From contig JANXAZ010000008.1 of NCBI GenBank assembly GCA_025062095.1, forward strand, positions 1 through 64,000: DNA of 64,000 nt, read 5' to 3'. The translations under genes and the position numbers were made by a program. The stretch comes from Geminicoccaceae bacterium. Its GTDB lineage: Bacteria; Pseudomonadota; Alphaproteobacteria; Geminicoccales; Geminicoccaceae. Shown here piece by piece: positions 16,569 through 25,784 of the stretch (positions within the stretch are counted from its first letter, which is position 1; every line of letters starts with the position of its first letter). The notes beneath the pieces are model-generated. The model did no database searches. It saw only the letters and a list, made by a program, of their open reading frames with translations, and had not been told where the DNA came from.

Positions 16569-17639
16569 GTGGTACGGATTCCCCAACCGGTCGAGAGCGG
16601 CGACTTCGCGCGCGAGGTGGTCTGGGCGGCGCCCCCGCCACCGCTCGAAACCCCCGTCCCGATCGCCGAGGGCATCTTCTGGCTGCGCTTCGCCCTGCCC
16701 TTCAAACTCGACCACATCAACCTCTGGCTGCTGGACGACGGGGACGGCTTCACGCTCGTCGATACCGGCTACGGTGACGCGCGGACCACGGCGCTGTGGG
16801 ACGCGCTCCTCGCCGATGGCCACATCCTCGGCAAGCCGCTCGCGCGGATCCTCGCCACCCACTTCCACCCCGATCATCTGGGGCAGGCCGGGCGGCTGTG
16901 CCGGCGCTTCGATCTGCCGCTTCTCATGACCCGCACGGAGTGGCTCACCGGGCGCATGTTGCAGCTCGACACGAGCGAGGAGTTCGTCGCCGCCGGCCTC
17001 GCCCAGGACCGCCGCGCCGGGCTCGACCCCGAACTCGTCGCGCGCCGGCGCGACCGCGGCAACGCCTATCGCCCGGGGGTGACGCCCGTGCCGGCCTCGA
17101 TCGAGATCCTCGAAGCCGGAGACGAACTCGTATCCGCCGGCACGCGCTGGAAGGTCGTCGTCGGCCGCGGCCATTCACCGGAAATGGTCACGCTCTATTC
17201 GGCCGAGCGCCGCATTCTCGTCGCCGGCGATCAGCTATTGCCGCGCATCACCCCGGTCGTGGGGCTATGGCCCACTTCCCCGGAGCGCAATCCGTTGGGC
17301 GTGTTCGTCGAGAGCCTCGCCCGGTACGAAGGACTGCCCGAAGACGTGCTCGTGCTGCCCTCCCACGAGCGGCCCTACCGCGGGCTCGCGGTGCGGCTCG
17401 CGCAGCTGCGCGCGCATCATCGCGCCCGGCTGGACGAGACCGAGGCGCTCTGCCGCGAGCCGGCGACGGCGGCGGAGGTCATGGCGCGGCTGTTCCCCAA
17501 AGAACTGGATCTGCACCAGATCGGCTTCGCCCTCGCCGAGACCCTCGCCCATCTCGTAGCGCTCGAACACGAGGGCCGGATCGTCCGACGGCGCCGTCCG
17601 GACGGGGTGGAGATCTGGCAGGTGCGCGCGCGTTGCTAG
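16569..17639 (+). CDS. Metallo-beta-lactamase-fold hydrolase with C-terminal winged helix
   Basis: A 356-residue protein. The zinc motif HFHPDHLG spans residues 98-105. Further ligands appear in GRGHSPEM, AGDQLLPR and LPSHERPYRG, a layout close to the glyoxalase II/LACTB2 branch. The last 60 or so residues look like the small winged-helix domain seen in LACTB2-like proteins. The substrate is unknown, though thioesters or lactones are typical for relatives. Translation starts at GTG after GGAGGGCTAAG. Its stop overlaps that of the convergent alaX-like gene. Confidence 0.85.
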   Translation: MVRIPQPVESGDFAREVVWAAPPPPLETPVPIAEGIFWLRFALPFKLDHINLWLLDDGDGFTLVDTGYGDARTTALWDALLADGHILGKPLARILATHFHPDHLGQAGRLCRRFDLPLLMTRTEWLTGRMLQLDTSEEFVAAGLAQDRRAGLDPELVARRRDRGNAYRPGVTPVPASIEILEAGDELVSAGTRWKVVVGRGHSPEMVTLYSAERRILVAGDQLLPRITPVVGLWPTSPERNPLGVFVESLARYEGLPEDVLVLPSHERPYRGLAVRLAQLRAHHRARLDETEALCREPATAAEVMARLFPKELDLHQIGFALAETLAHLVALEHEGRIVRRRRPDGVEIWQVRARC

Positions 17640-18352
17640 TCTTCGCCCGCGGGCTCGACGGCGATCGCGATCCGGCGGTTCTTCTGGCCTTTTTTCTCGA
17701 CCTTGACGATGCGGATGCGACCGATCTCGCCCGTGCGCGCGACGTGCGTGCCCCCGCAGGCCTGCACGTCGACCCCTTCGATCGCGATCAGGCGGATCCG
17801 CTCGCTCCCTTCGGGCGGTCGCACGCCGACGGTCTTGACGAGCCCGGGGCGCCGGGCGAGCTCGGAAGCCGCGATCCACGTCGCCCGCACCGGCAGATCG
17901 GCTTCGACCCAGGCCCGCAGCCGCGCCTCGATGGGTGCGCGCTCGGGCGGATCCGGCAGATCGAAGTCGAGCCTGCCTTCGAGCTCGCCCACGGCACCAC
18001 CGGTGACCGGCGCCCCCACCGCCGCCGAAAGCAGATGCAGCGCCGTGTGCGCGCGCATGAGCCGATAGCGCCGCCGCCAATCGATCCGCGCCTCGACCCG
18101 GGATCCGGCGGGCACGGCCGGTGCGCCTCCGGCCGGGAGGTGGAGGATCGCCCCGCCCTCGCCCCTGCGCGTGTCCACGATCTCCACCACCCGCCCGTCG
18201 GCGAGGAGAAGCTCGCCCCGATCGCCGGGCTGGCCGCCACCCGAGGGGTAGAACACCGTTCGGTCGAGGACGATTCCCTCCGGCTCTACCGACAGCACGA
18301 CGGCCGAACAGGCGGAGAGGTAAGCGTCGGTGTAGAAGAGCGGCTCGGTCAC
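17636..18352 (-). CDS. alaX: Alanyl-tRNA editing protein AlaX
   Basis: A free-standing homologue of the AlaRS editing domain that hydrolyses mischarged Ser- or Gly-tRNA(Ala). It has 238 residues. The zinc ligands are His102 and His106 (HTALHLL) and Cys199 and His203 (CGGTH), and the editing-domain opener FYPSGGGQPGDRG is present. I chose the GTG at 18352, just before the conserved FYTDAYL. An ATG at 18433 would add a basic, unconserved leader. Confidence 0.88.
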   Translation of the reverse strand: MTEPLFYTDAYLSACSAVVLSVEPEGIVLDRTVFYPSGGGQPGDRGELLLADGRVVEIVDTRRGEGGAILHLPAGGAPAVPAGSRVEARIDWRRRYRLMRAHTALHLLSAAVGAPVTGGAVGELEGRLDFDLPDPPERAPIEARLRAWVEADLPVRATWIAASELARRPGLVKTVGVRPPEGSERIRLIAIEGVDVQACGGTHVARTGEIGRIRIVKVEKKGQKNRRIAIAVEPAGED

Positions 18353-18378
18353 GGCGCGCGTCCTCTTCGCTTCTCGGG

Positions 18379-18392
18379 ACCGTTTACACGGT
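18379..18392. promoter_or_regulatory. Short dyad in the alaX/ABC-ATPase divergent region
   Basis: ACCGT-TTAC-ACGGT is a perfect 5-bp dyad between two divergently transcribed genes and is AT-richer than its surroundings. It could be an operator. Chance occurrence is not excluded. Confidence 0.2.
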
Positions 18393-18458
18393 ACCCTTCG
18401 CCGGTCTAGCCCCGGCGACGACAGCCATCGCATCTGCTAGAAGAGATCGGCGCACGGC

Positions 18459-19545
<1,087 letters not shown>

Positions 19546-19547
<2 letters not shown>

Positions 19548-19570
19548 GGGGCCGGCTGGTCCGCCCCCTC
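19546..19570 (+). terminator. Possible terminator after the PotA-like gene
   Basis: GAGGGGC (19546-19552) pairs with GCCCCCTC (19563-19570) with one bulged C, starting inside the stop codon and followed by GGTTTCGCTT. The T-tract is poor. Confidence 0.3.
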
Positions 19571-19622
19571 GGTTTCGCTTAAGAGCCTCGGGCGAGGAGC
19601 CGGAGCGAGGGGGAGGCGGGCG

Positions 19623-20279
19623 ATGACCGTGCGGGATCCGCTCGGAGAGCGGCTCGGGCGCTGTTACACGGGCGTGGTGCACGACGTCATGCGGGCGATG
19701 GGGCTCGCCGATTTCGTGCTCCCCCCGGAGATCCGCCTGCACGACCCGAGCCGCCCGCTCGCCGGGCCGATCCAGACGGTCTCCGGTCACCTCGACGAGC
19801 GAGCGGACGCGCACCGCACGCTCCTCGAATGGACGGGGCTGCTCTCGAAGGCGAAAGCGGGCCACGTGCTCGTCTGCCAGCCGCAGACGCACGCGCTCGC
19901 GCTCATGGGCGAGCTCTCCGCCGAGACGCTCAAGCTCAAAGGCGTGCTCGGCTACGTGGTGGACGGGGCGGTGCGCGATCTCGCGTTCATCGCGCGCATC
20001 GGCTTTCCCGTCGCCTTCCGCCACACCACCCCCGCCGACATCGTCGGTCGCTGGCTCGTCGACGCCCTCGATGCGCCGATCGTGGTCGGCGCGGTGCGCA
20101 TCCATCCAGGCGATTACCTCTTGGCCGACGCCGACGGGATCGTGGTGCTCCCGCGCGCCCGCGCGCCCGAGATCGTGGCGGCGGCGGAAGCGGCGATGAA
20201 CACGGAAAACCGCGTGCGCGAGGCGATCCGCGCGGGCGAGGACCCCCAGCAGGCGTATCTGAAATACGGCAAGTTCTGA
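19623..20279 (+). CDS. RraA-family protein (HMG/CHA-type aldolase or demethylmenaquinone methyltransferase-like)
   Basis: A 218-residue protein carrying the RraA fold motif GELSAETLKLKG and, after it, YVVDGAVRDLAFI. In true aldolases of this family the Arg and Asp of the VDGxxRD segment bind substrate and metal. Relatives range from 4-hydroxy-4-methyl-2-oxoglutarate aldolases to RNase E regulators, and annotation as menG is usually wrong. No pathway genes adjoin to choose between them. The ATG follows GAGGCGGGCG. Confidence 0.82.
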   Translation: MTVRDPLGERLGRCYTGVVHDVMRAMGLADFVLPPEIRLHDPSRPLAGPIQTVSGHLDERADAHRTLLEWTGLLSKAKAGHVLVCQPQTHALALMGELSAETLKLKGVLGYVVDGAVRDLAFIARIGFPVAFRHTTPADIVGRWLVDALDAPIVVGAVRIHPGDYLLADADGIVVLPRARAPEIVAAAEAAMNTENRVREAIRAGEDPQQAYLKYGKF

Positions 20280-20296
20280 GCGGAGCCGCGCGGGTC

Positions 20297-20314
20297 GAGC
20301 GCGACGGCGCGCTC
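20297..20314. terminator. GC hairpin between convergent genes
   Basis: GAGCGCG-ACGG-CGCGCTC forms a 7-bp stem with a 4-base loop in the short gap between two convergent genes. There is no T-run on either side. Bidirectional termination is possible but weakly supported. Confidence 0.3.
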
Positions 20315-20336
20315 TCCGCGCGCGGTCGCCGAGGCC

Positions 20337-22490
20337 TCAGCTCTCGCGCGCCTCGATCGCCAGGCCCAGGGTTTTGACCGCCTGCGCCGGAGTGGTCAGC
20401 AGCCCCATGAAGGCGCCCACGAAGGTCACGGGCTTGGGGGGCAGCAAGCGGATCACGAGCACGCGCGGCTTGAGGAGGAATTTCTCGACCTCGGCTGCGC
20501 GCTTGGCATCGAGAAGCGAGCGCAAAGGATCTTCGCTCCGGATCTCGCGCAGGAGCTGCTTGACGAAATCCGCGCGTTTCTTGCCCGCCTCTTTCGCCAT
20601 ACGGTCGATCTGACGGTCGATCAGGCCCTTGTCCTGAAGCCGGATCTCGGCGCGGACGAGCTGGGAGTCGGTGGAAGCCGTGACCGGATCGAGCGCCGGA
20701 TCGGCGCCGAGCCGGGCGACCAGGCTCGTGCGCAAGGCGAGCAGACCCGGCGCGTCGAACTCCAAGGGATCGAGGACGGTTTCCAGGCTCGCCTCGTCGT
20801 AGGTCGAAAGAAGGCGGACGCCCAGGCGCAGCCGGTCGATCCCGGCGGCCAGAAGCGTCGCCCGGAAGTCCTCCTCGGAAAGACCCTCGGGATCGAGCAG
20901 CAGCTCGGCGAGCTCGAAATCCGCCCGCTTCCTGCTGCCCTGTTGATCGAGACGGAGCGCGATGCGGCCGATCCCGAAGACGGTCCGCCCGTCGCGGGCG
21001 TAAGCCAGCCCGGAAAGCCAGGTCCGGCTGTCCCAGGGCAGCCGCGCGAGCTCGGCCTGCAGGCTCTGCAGCGCCTCGGCGGTGCGCGGAGCGGCTTCGA
21101 GCCGCTCGGCGAAGTCGCGGGGCGCGATCAGCACCGCGCTCTGTTCGAAGCGCTCGAGGCGGAGCTCGCTCTTGTCCTCTCCGCGGAAGGCGACGCCGGC
21201 CAGCTCGAAGGCTCCGATGCGCCGGTCGCGGAGCCCGTCCCAACGCAAGCGCTCGAGGCCGACCCCCGAGCCTGCGGCATCGTGGGCGCCGAGCCGCTCG
21301 ATCCGGATCGGCCCGATCTCGAGGCGCGTGAGCTCGGCGAGGAACTCCAGGCCGGCGAAGCTCCGGGCGAGCGCTTCGTCTTCGGAGACCTCCTCCTCTT
21401 CCGCGTCGGGTGCGGTCTCGGGCTGTCGGGCCTCGGCGCCGTTCTCGGTACCCTCGCCGTTCTCGCTCCCCGCGCCGTTCGCGCTCTCCTCCTCGGATCC
21501 CGATCCCATCTCGCGGGCCACGCGCACGAGCGAATCGCCCAAAAGCTCGCCGGCACGGAACAGCCGCTCGAAATTCACGCGGCTCCAGTCCACCCGGGCG
21601 AGCTCGAGAAGCGCCAGAGCGGCGCGGCCCTCGGGCTGCTCGAAGCCGAGCTCTTCGATGCGGAAGCCTTCGAGCCGGCCCTCGCCGAGTTGCGCGAGCT
21701 CGAAGCGCGCGATCCCCAAGCGGGCGTCGCGGGAGGAGAGCCGCGCGTCGACCAGGCGCAAACCCGCGACGCGGGTCCGATCGAGCAAGGCGGAGAGCGT
21801 CGCCGGATCCGGACCCGCGGCGGCGAGCGCGTCCCAGTCCACTCCTCCGAGATCGAGCCGGTCGATCGAAAGGGAAGCGAGGTCGCCCTTCTCGTCGGCC
21901 GGCCCGCGTCCCTCGAGGCGCTCGAGCACGAAGCCCTCGAGCCTCTGATCGGCGTAAGAGGCGAGCGCGAGCCGAGCGAGCGAAAAGTCTCCGTCGCGCG
22001 TTTCGAACCGGAGATCTTCGATCGCCATCTCCCCGAGCGCGAGAGATCGGAGCTCCTGCCAGGGATCGGGGGCCGAAAGGGCGGCGGTGAAGGCTTCGAT
22101 GTCGAGCTGCGCCCCCTCGATCGCGCCGATGCGCACCGTGCCCCGATCCTCGGCGAGCTCGACGACGACGTCCCGGGCCCGCGCGCGGGCGCGCCGCCCG
22201 AGATCGGCGGGTGTGGCCGGGCCGGCCTGAGCGAGCCTCAGGGTTCCGGCTTCGAGACGGCGCACCGGCGCCCCGGGCGGCAGTTCGAGCCTCACCCCTT
22301 CGAGATGAAGCGCCAAGCGCAGGGGCTCGGCATCGAGGCGTCGCCAGTCCAGCTGCGCCCCTTCGGGCAGCCTGCGGCGCGCTTCTTCGAGCGCGAAGAC
22401 GGCGCGCGCTTCCATCCACGCCTCGACCGCGGCGTGCGCCGCGAACAGACCGAGCGAGAGGAGCACCCCGCCCGAGACCAGCCGTCGCAT
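20337..22490 (-). CDS. Large envelope protein of unknown function, AsmA/DUF748-like in style
   Basis: A 717-residue protein with one N-terminal membrane helix or signal anchor (about 3-22). A long body follows of repeating beta-type segments alternating hydrophobic and charged residues (patterns such as LEIGPIRIERL and MAIEDLRFE). About residues 330-370 form a Ser/Asn/Gly/Glu-rich acidic low-complexity linker ending in AEEEEVSEDEAL. The C-terminus is hydrophobic (VTFVGAFMGLLTTPAQAV). The layout recalls AsmA-like lipid-transfer or DUF945/DUF748 periplasmic proteins, but I cannot assign a family. It is single on its strand, with no obvious partner. Confidence 0.72.
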   Translation of the reverse strand: MRRLVSGGVLLSLGLFAAHAAVEAWMEARAVFALEEARRRLPEGAQLDWRRLDAEPLRLALHLEGVRLELPPGAPVRRLEAGTLRLAQAGPATPADLGRRARARARDVVVELAEDRGTVRIGAIEGAQLDIEAFTAALSAPDPWQELRSLALGEMAIEDLRFETRDGDFSLARLALASYADQRLEGFVLERLEGRGPADEKGDLASLSIDRLDLGGVDWDALAAAGPDPATLSALLDRTRVAGLRLVDARLSSRDARLGIARFELAQLGEGRLEGFRIEELGFEQPEGRAALALLELARVDWSRVNFERLFRAGELLGDSLVRVAREMGSGSEEESANGAGSENGEGTENGAEARQPETAPDAEEEEVSEDEALARSFAGLEFLAELTRLEIGPIRIERLGAHDAAGSGVGLERLRWDGLRDRRIGAFELAGVAFRGEDKSELRLERFEQSAVLIAPRDFAERLEAAPRTAEALQSLQAELARLPWDSRTWLSGLAYARDGRTVFGIGRIALRLDQQGSRKRADFELAELLLDPEGLSEEDFRATLLAAGIDRLRLGVRLLSTYDEASLETVLDPLEFDAPGLLALRTSLVARLGADPALDPVTASTDSQLVRAEIRLQDKGLIDRQIDRMAKEAGKKRADFVKQLLREIRSEDPLRSLLDAKRAAEVEKFLLKPRVLVIRLLPPKPVTFVGAFMGLLTTPAQAVKTLGLAIEARES

Positions 22491-22566
22491 GATTCCGCTC
22501 CACCGCCCGCTCGGTTGCGCCGGCCCGATACTGCCAGCAGACGCGGGCGAAGTCCAACGCGGGCGG

Positions 22567-23364
22567 TCACCGCCGGGGCAGGAAACGGTCGAGGAGAGCG
22601 AGGAGCGCGCCGGGTGCGTCGACGTGCACCCAGTGCCCGGCCTCGGGCAGGGTGACGAGCTCGAGGGCGGGAAAGAGACGGCGGAAGGCGGCCTCGTGCT
22701 CCGGCCGCAGGTACTCCGAGCGTCCCCCGCGCACCGCGAGCACGGGAAGATCGGCCGGTGCCGGAGGAAGATCGGAAGGGAAGCCCGCGAGCGTGTCCAA
22801 GCGCTCGCGGAGCACGGAAAGGTTCGGCGCCCAGACCAGGCGGTCCTCGCGGAGCTCGAGATTGCTCGCGAGAAAGGCGCGGATGCGCGGATCCGCGACG
22901 GTGCGCGCGAGTTCGGCTTCGACCTCGGCGCGGCGGGCGAAGCGGGCGGGATCGATCGCCGACATGGCCCGCAGATAGGCTTCGAACTCGGGCCTGGGGC
23001 CGTAATCGACGGGCGCGACGTCGACCACCGCGAGCCGCTCGACCCGTCGCGGGCGCGCGAGCGCCAGGACCATCGCCGCCTTGCCGCCCATGCTGTGGCC
23101 GAGGAAGGAGGCGCGGGGAAGGCCGAGCCGGTCGAGGAGGGCCTCGAGGTCGGCGGCCATCGCCGGATAGTCCATCACCGGATGGTGCGGGGAGCGGCCG
23201 TGGTTGCGCAGATCGACGAGAAACAACCGCCGGTGCTCGGCCAAGGGCTTGGCGAGCCCGGCCCAGTTGCGCCCCTGGCCGAGAAGGCCGTGCAGGACGA
23301 AAACCGGCGGGCCCGCGCCGAGCTCGCGGAAGGCGAGCGGGACCGGCTCGGGTGGGGCGCTCAC
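22567..23364 (-). CDS. Alpha/beta-hydrolase, YbfF-like esterase
   Basis: A 265-residue serine hydrolase. The oxyanion region is LHGLLGQGRNW, DLRNHGRSPH is typical of the YbfF/ABHD11 branch, the nucleophile elbow is GHSMGG, and the late His sits in LPEAGHWVH. The substrate is probably a small acyl ester or acyl-CoA. The GTG start overlaps the stop of the cyclopropane synthase gene (GTGA), so the two are probably translated together. A role in lipid turnover is inferred from that link. Confidence 0.86.
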   Translation of the reverse strand: MSAPPEPVPLAFRELGAGPPVFVLHGLLGQGRNWAGLAKPLAEHRRLFLVDLRNHGRSPHHPVMDYPAMAADLEALLDRLGLPRASFLGHSMGGKAAMVLALARPRRVERLAVVDVAPVDYGPRPEFEAYLRAMSAIDPARFARRAEVEAELARTVADPRIRAFLASNLELREDRLVWAPNLSVLRERLDTLAGFPSDLPPAPADLPVLAVRGGRSEYLRPEHEAAFRRLFPALELVTLPEAGHWVHVDAPGALLALLDRFLPRR

Positions 23365-24605
23365 TCGGCCGCGCGCAACCGTGCCGCGCGCTCGGCGGCC
23401 AACAGCTCGCGCTCGCGATCGACCATGTAGTCGCGGACGAGCGGAACGGCCTTCCTGTCTTTGGCGATCTGCAGGTGGAAGACCATGATGTCGCCCACGC
23501 GGAAGGAGAGTTCGCTGCCGATCAGGTAGAACTCCCACATCCGGCAGAACCGCTCGTCGTAGATTTCGCGGATGCGCGCGCGGTTGCGATTGAACTTCTC
23601 CCGCCAGAGCCTGAGCGTCTCGGCGTAGTGCAGGCGCAAGATCTCGCAATCGGTGAGCCACAGGCCGGAGCGCTCGAGCGGAGGCAGGACCTCGGAGAGC
23701 GCGGGGATGTACCCGCCCGGGAAGATGTACTTGCGGATCCAGGGATTGGGGAAGTGCGGTCCGCCCATGTGGCCCATCGAGTGGATGAGGACCACGCCGT
23801 GGGGTTCGAGGAGCTCGCGGATCTTGGCGAAGAGCTCGCGATAATGGGCGCGGCCGACGTGCTCGAGCATACCGACCGAGACGATGCGGTCGAAGCGGCC
23901 CTGGACCTCGCGATAGTCCTGGTAGAAGAAGCGGCAGCGATCGGCGAGACCCTCGCGCCGCGCCCGCTCGTTGGCGTAGGCCACCTGCTCCTTGGAGAGG
24001 GTGACGCCGGTGACGTCGACCCCGAAGGTGCGCGCGAGGTAGCGGGCGAGGGCGCCCCAGCCGCAGCCCATGTCGAGCACCTTCATGCCGGGCTCGAGCA
24101 AGAGCTTGGCGGCGATGTGCCGCTCCTTGGCGCGCTGCGCCTCCTCGATGTCGCAATCGGGGTGCGGGAAGTACGCGCAGGTGTATTCGCGCTCGCTGTC
24201 CAAGAAGAGCTCGTAGAGCTCGCCCGAGAGATCGTAATGATGCGCGATGTTGCGCTTCGCGCGGCCGATCGGGTTGCGGTCGTAGGCGAAGCGCAAGAGG
24301 TTGAGCCCGCCCTGCACGAGCCGCACCCAGCCGCGGCGATCGGCGCGGGCGACGTTGCCCATGAGGAGCTCGAGCAGGCCGTAGAGATCGCCTTCCTCGA
24401 TCGTCAGACGCCCGTCCGTGTACGCCTCGCCGACCGCGAGCTCGGCGTCGAAGAGAAGGCGCCATTCGATCGCCCGATCGTGCAGGCGGATCGTGACCTT
24501 CGGACCGTCGGCGGAGCCCGCGAAGGTGCGGCGCGCGCCGCCGGCGTCGATCACGGTGAGCGTGCCCCAAGAGACGAAGCGATCGAGGAGGCCTTCGATC
24601 AGCAT
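23361..24605 (-). CDS. cfa: Cyclopropane-fatty-acyl-phospholipid synthase
   Basis: Adds a methylene group from S-adenosylmethionine across cis double bonds of membrane phospholipid acyl chains, usually in stationary phase or under acid stress. It is 414 residues long. The N-terminal lipid-binding part includes EWRLLFDAELAVGEAY and NIAHHYDLSGELYELFLD. SAM motif I is VLDMGCGWGALARYLA, and the catalytic region includes SVGMLEHVG and FPGGYIPALSEV. The start has no strong ribosome-binding site but matches the conserved N-terminus. Confidence 0.92.
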   Translation of the reverse strand: MLIEGLLDRFVSWGTLTVIDAGGARRTFAGSADGPKVTIRLHDRAIEWRLLFDAELAVGEAYTDGRLTIEEGDLYGLLELLMGNVARADRRGWVRLVQGGLNLLRFAYDRNPIGRAKRNIAHHYDLSGELYELFLDSEREYTCAYFPHPDCDIEEAQRAKERHIAAKLLLEPGMKVLDMGCGWGALARYLARTFGVDVTGVTLSKEQVAYANERARREGLADRCRFFYQDYREVQGRFDRIVSVGMLEHVGRAHYRELFAKIRELLEPHGVVLIHSMGHMGGPHFPNPWIRKYIFPGGYIPALSEVLPPLERSGLWLTDCEILRLHYAETLRLWREKFNRNRARIREIYDERFCRMWEFYLIGSELSFRVGDIMVFHLQIAKDRKAVPLVRDYMVDRERELLAAERAARLRAAE

Positions 24606-24736
24606 GGCGTTCTCCCGAGCTCCGCGCCGCGGCGCCCCCTGAGGATCGAATTGCCTCGGAATTCTAATCGGATGGCCGGGGGCGACAAGCCGTGGGGGGT
24701 CGTCCTCCGGTCGTGGTGGTGCGCGCGCGCCGCACC

Positions 24737-25774
24737 TCAATCGAAGCGGACCTCGACCGGTGCGCCCAGAAGCTCGAAGTCGAGCGGACGTTCGGGGCGA
24801 ATCAGCACGGAAAGCGGCCGCCGTCCGGCGGCGAGCGGGTCGCCCGCGGCGAGCGCGGAGAGCTGCGGGCGCAGATCGATCCGCTCGATGCGGCCGCGCA
24901 CCGTGCCGAGGCCGAAGGGCAAGCCGATCTCGGCCCGATCGCCCGGGGCGAGACGGCGGACGGCGGAAGCGGCAACGTTGGCGCGCACCAGAAGCGGTCG
25001 ATCGACCGCGGCGAGAAGCGCCACCGGCTCGCCCGCCGCGACCGGTCGGCCGGGGTCGACGAGCCAACCCACGAGCGCGCATTCGCAAGGGCTCGCGAGC
25101 GCGACTTCGGCACCGCCGTCCAGGCGCACGACACCGAAGCGCGCCCCGGGGGCGAGCACGGGGTCGACCTCGCGCGGCTCGACCCGCCCCGCGGTCGGAG
25201 CGAGCACGCGCACGATCGGTGCTTCCACGACCGCCCCTTCGGCGCGGACGACCAGCCAACGCTCGCGGAAGCCGAGCCAGGCGAGCGCGAAGAGCGCGAG
25301 CGCAGCCAGGCCCGCGAGGGTGAAGCCGAACAGCCGGCGCAACCGGCTCGCGCCCGAGCGAGGACTTTCGACGAGCACGTCCTGGGGGGCTCGCTCGTGC
25401 ACGCGCACCGCGAGGAGCTCGTCGGCTCCGACGATCTCGCCCGAGAGGTAACCCTCGACGATGCGCCGGAAGAGGGCGAGCTGGCCCGCCGACAGGCGGA
25501 CGAAGCGACAGCCGAAGCGCGGTTCGTCCTCGAGCCGGTAGACGAGCTCGGCCTCGAGATCGAGGGCGAGTTCGAAATCCTCGAAAGGCAGGACGAGGCG
25601 GACGGCGAAGCGCTCGCCCGGACGTCTGCGCGGCAGCGCCCCGACCACCCCGAAGCCGCCGATCGACCAGTCGTCGACGGGATAGCGCTGCCCGTCGATC
25701 TCGACCGCGATCGGGACCCGCAGCCGGACGTGCTGCCGGTGGATCTCGGTGTCCTGCTCGGTCCGCGCCGCCAT
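24737..25774 (-). CDS. Alg44-like PilZ / membrane-fusion-type protein (c-di-GMP co-polymerase)
   Basis: A 345-residue inner-membrane protein with the domain order of Alg44. A cytosolic PilZ domain (about 10-110) has intact c-di-GMP motifs RQHVR (R13-R17) and DWSIGG (D35-G40). One membrane helix spans about 149-168. A periplasmic HlyD/biotinyl-lipoyl-like region follows (about 180-345; VLAPTAGRV and VGWLVDPGRPVAAGEPV). In alginate synthesis Alg44 binds c-di-GMP and activates the synthase Alg8. The next gene upstream, 10 bases away on the same strand, resembles Alg8, which strongly supports this reading. The start follows GAGGTG. Confidence 0.82.
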   Translation of the reverse strand: MAARTEQDTEIHRQHVRLRVPIAVEIDGQRYPVDDWSIGGFGVVGALPRRRPGERFAVRLVLPFEDFELALDLEAELVYRLEDEPRFGCRFVRLSAGQLALFRRIVEGYLSGEIVGADELLAVRVHERAPQDVLVESPRSGASRLRRLFGFTLAGLAALALFALAWLGFRERWLVVRAEGAVVEAPIVRVLAPTAGRVEPREVDPVLAPGARFGVVRLDGGAEVALASPCECALVGWLVDPGRPVAAGEPVALLAAVDRPLLVRANVAASAVRRLAPGDRAEIGLPFGLGTVRGRIERIDLRPQLSALAAGDPLAAGRRPLSVLIRPERPLDFELLGAPVEVRFD

Positions 25775-25784
25775 GGCACCTCGC

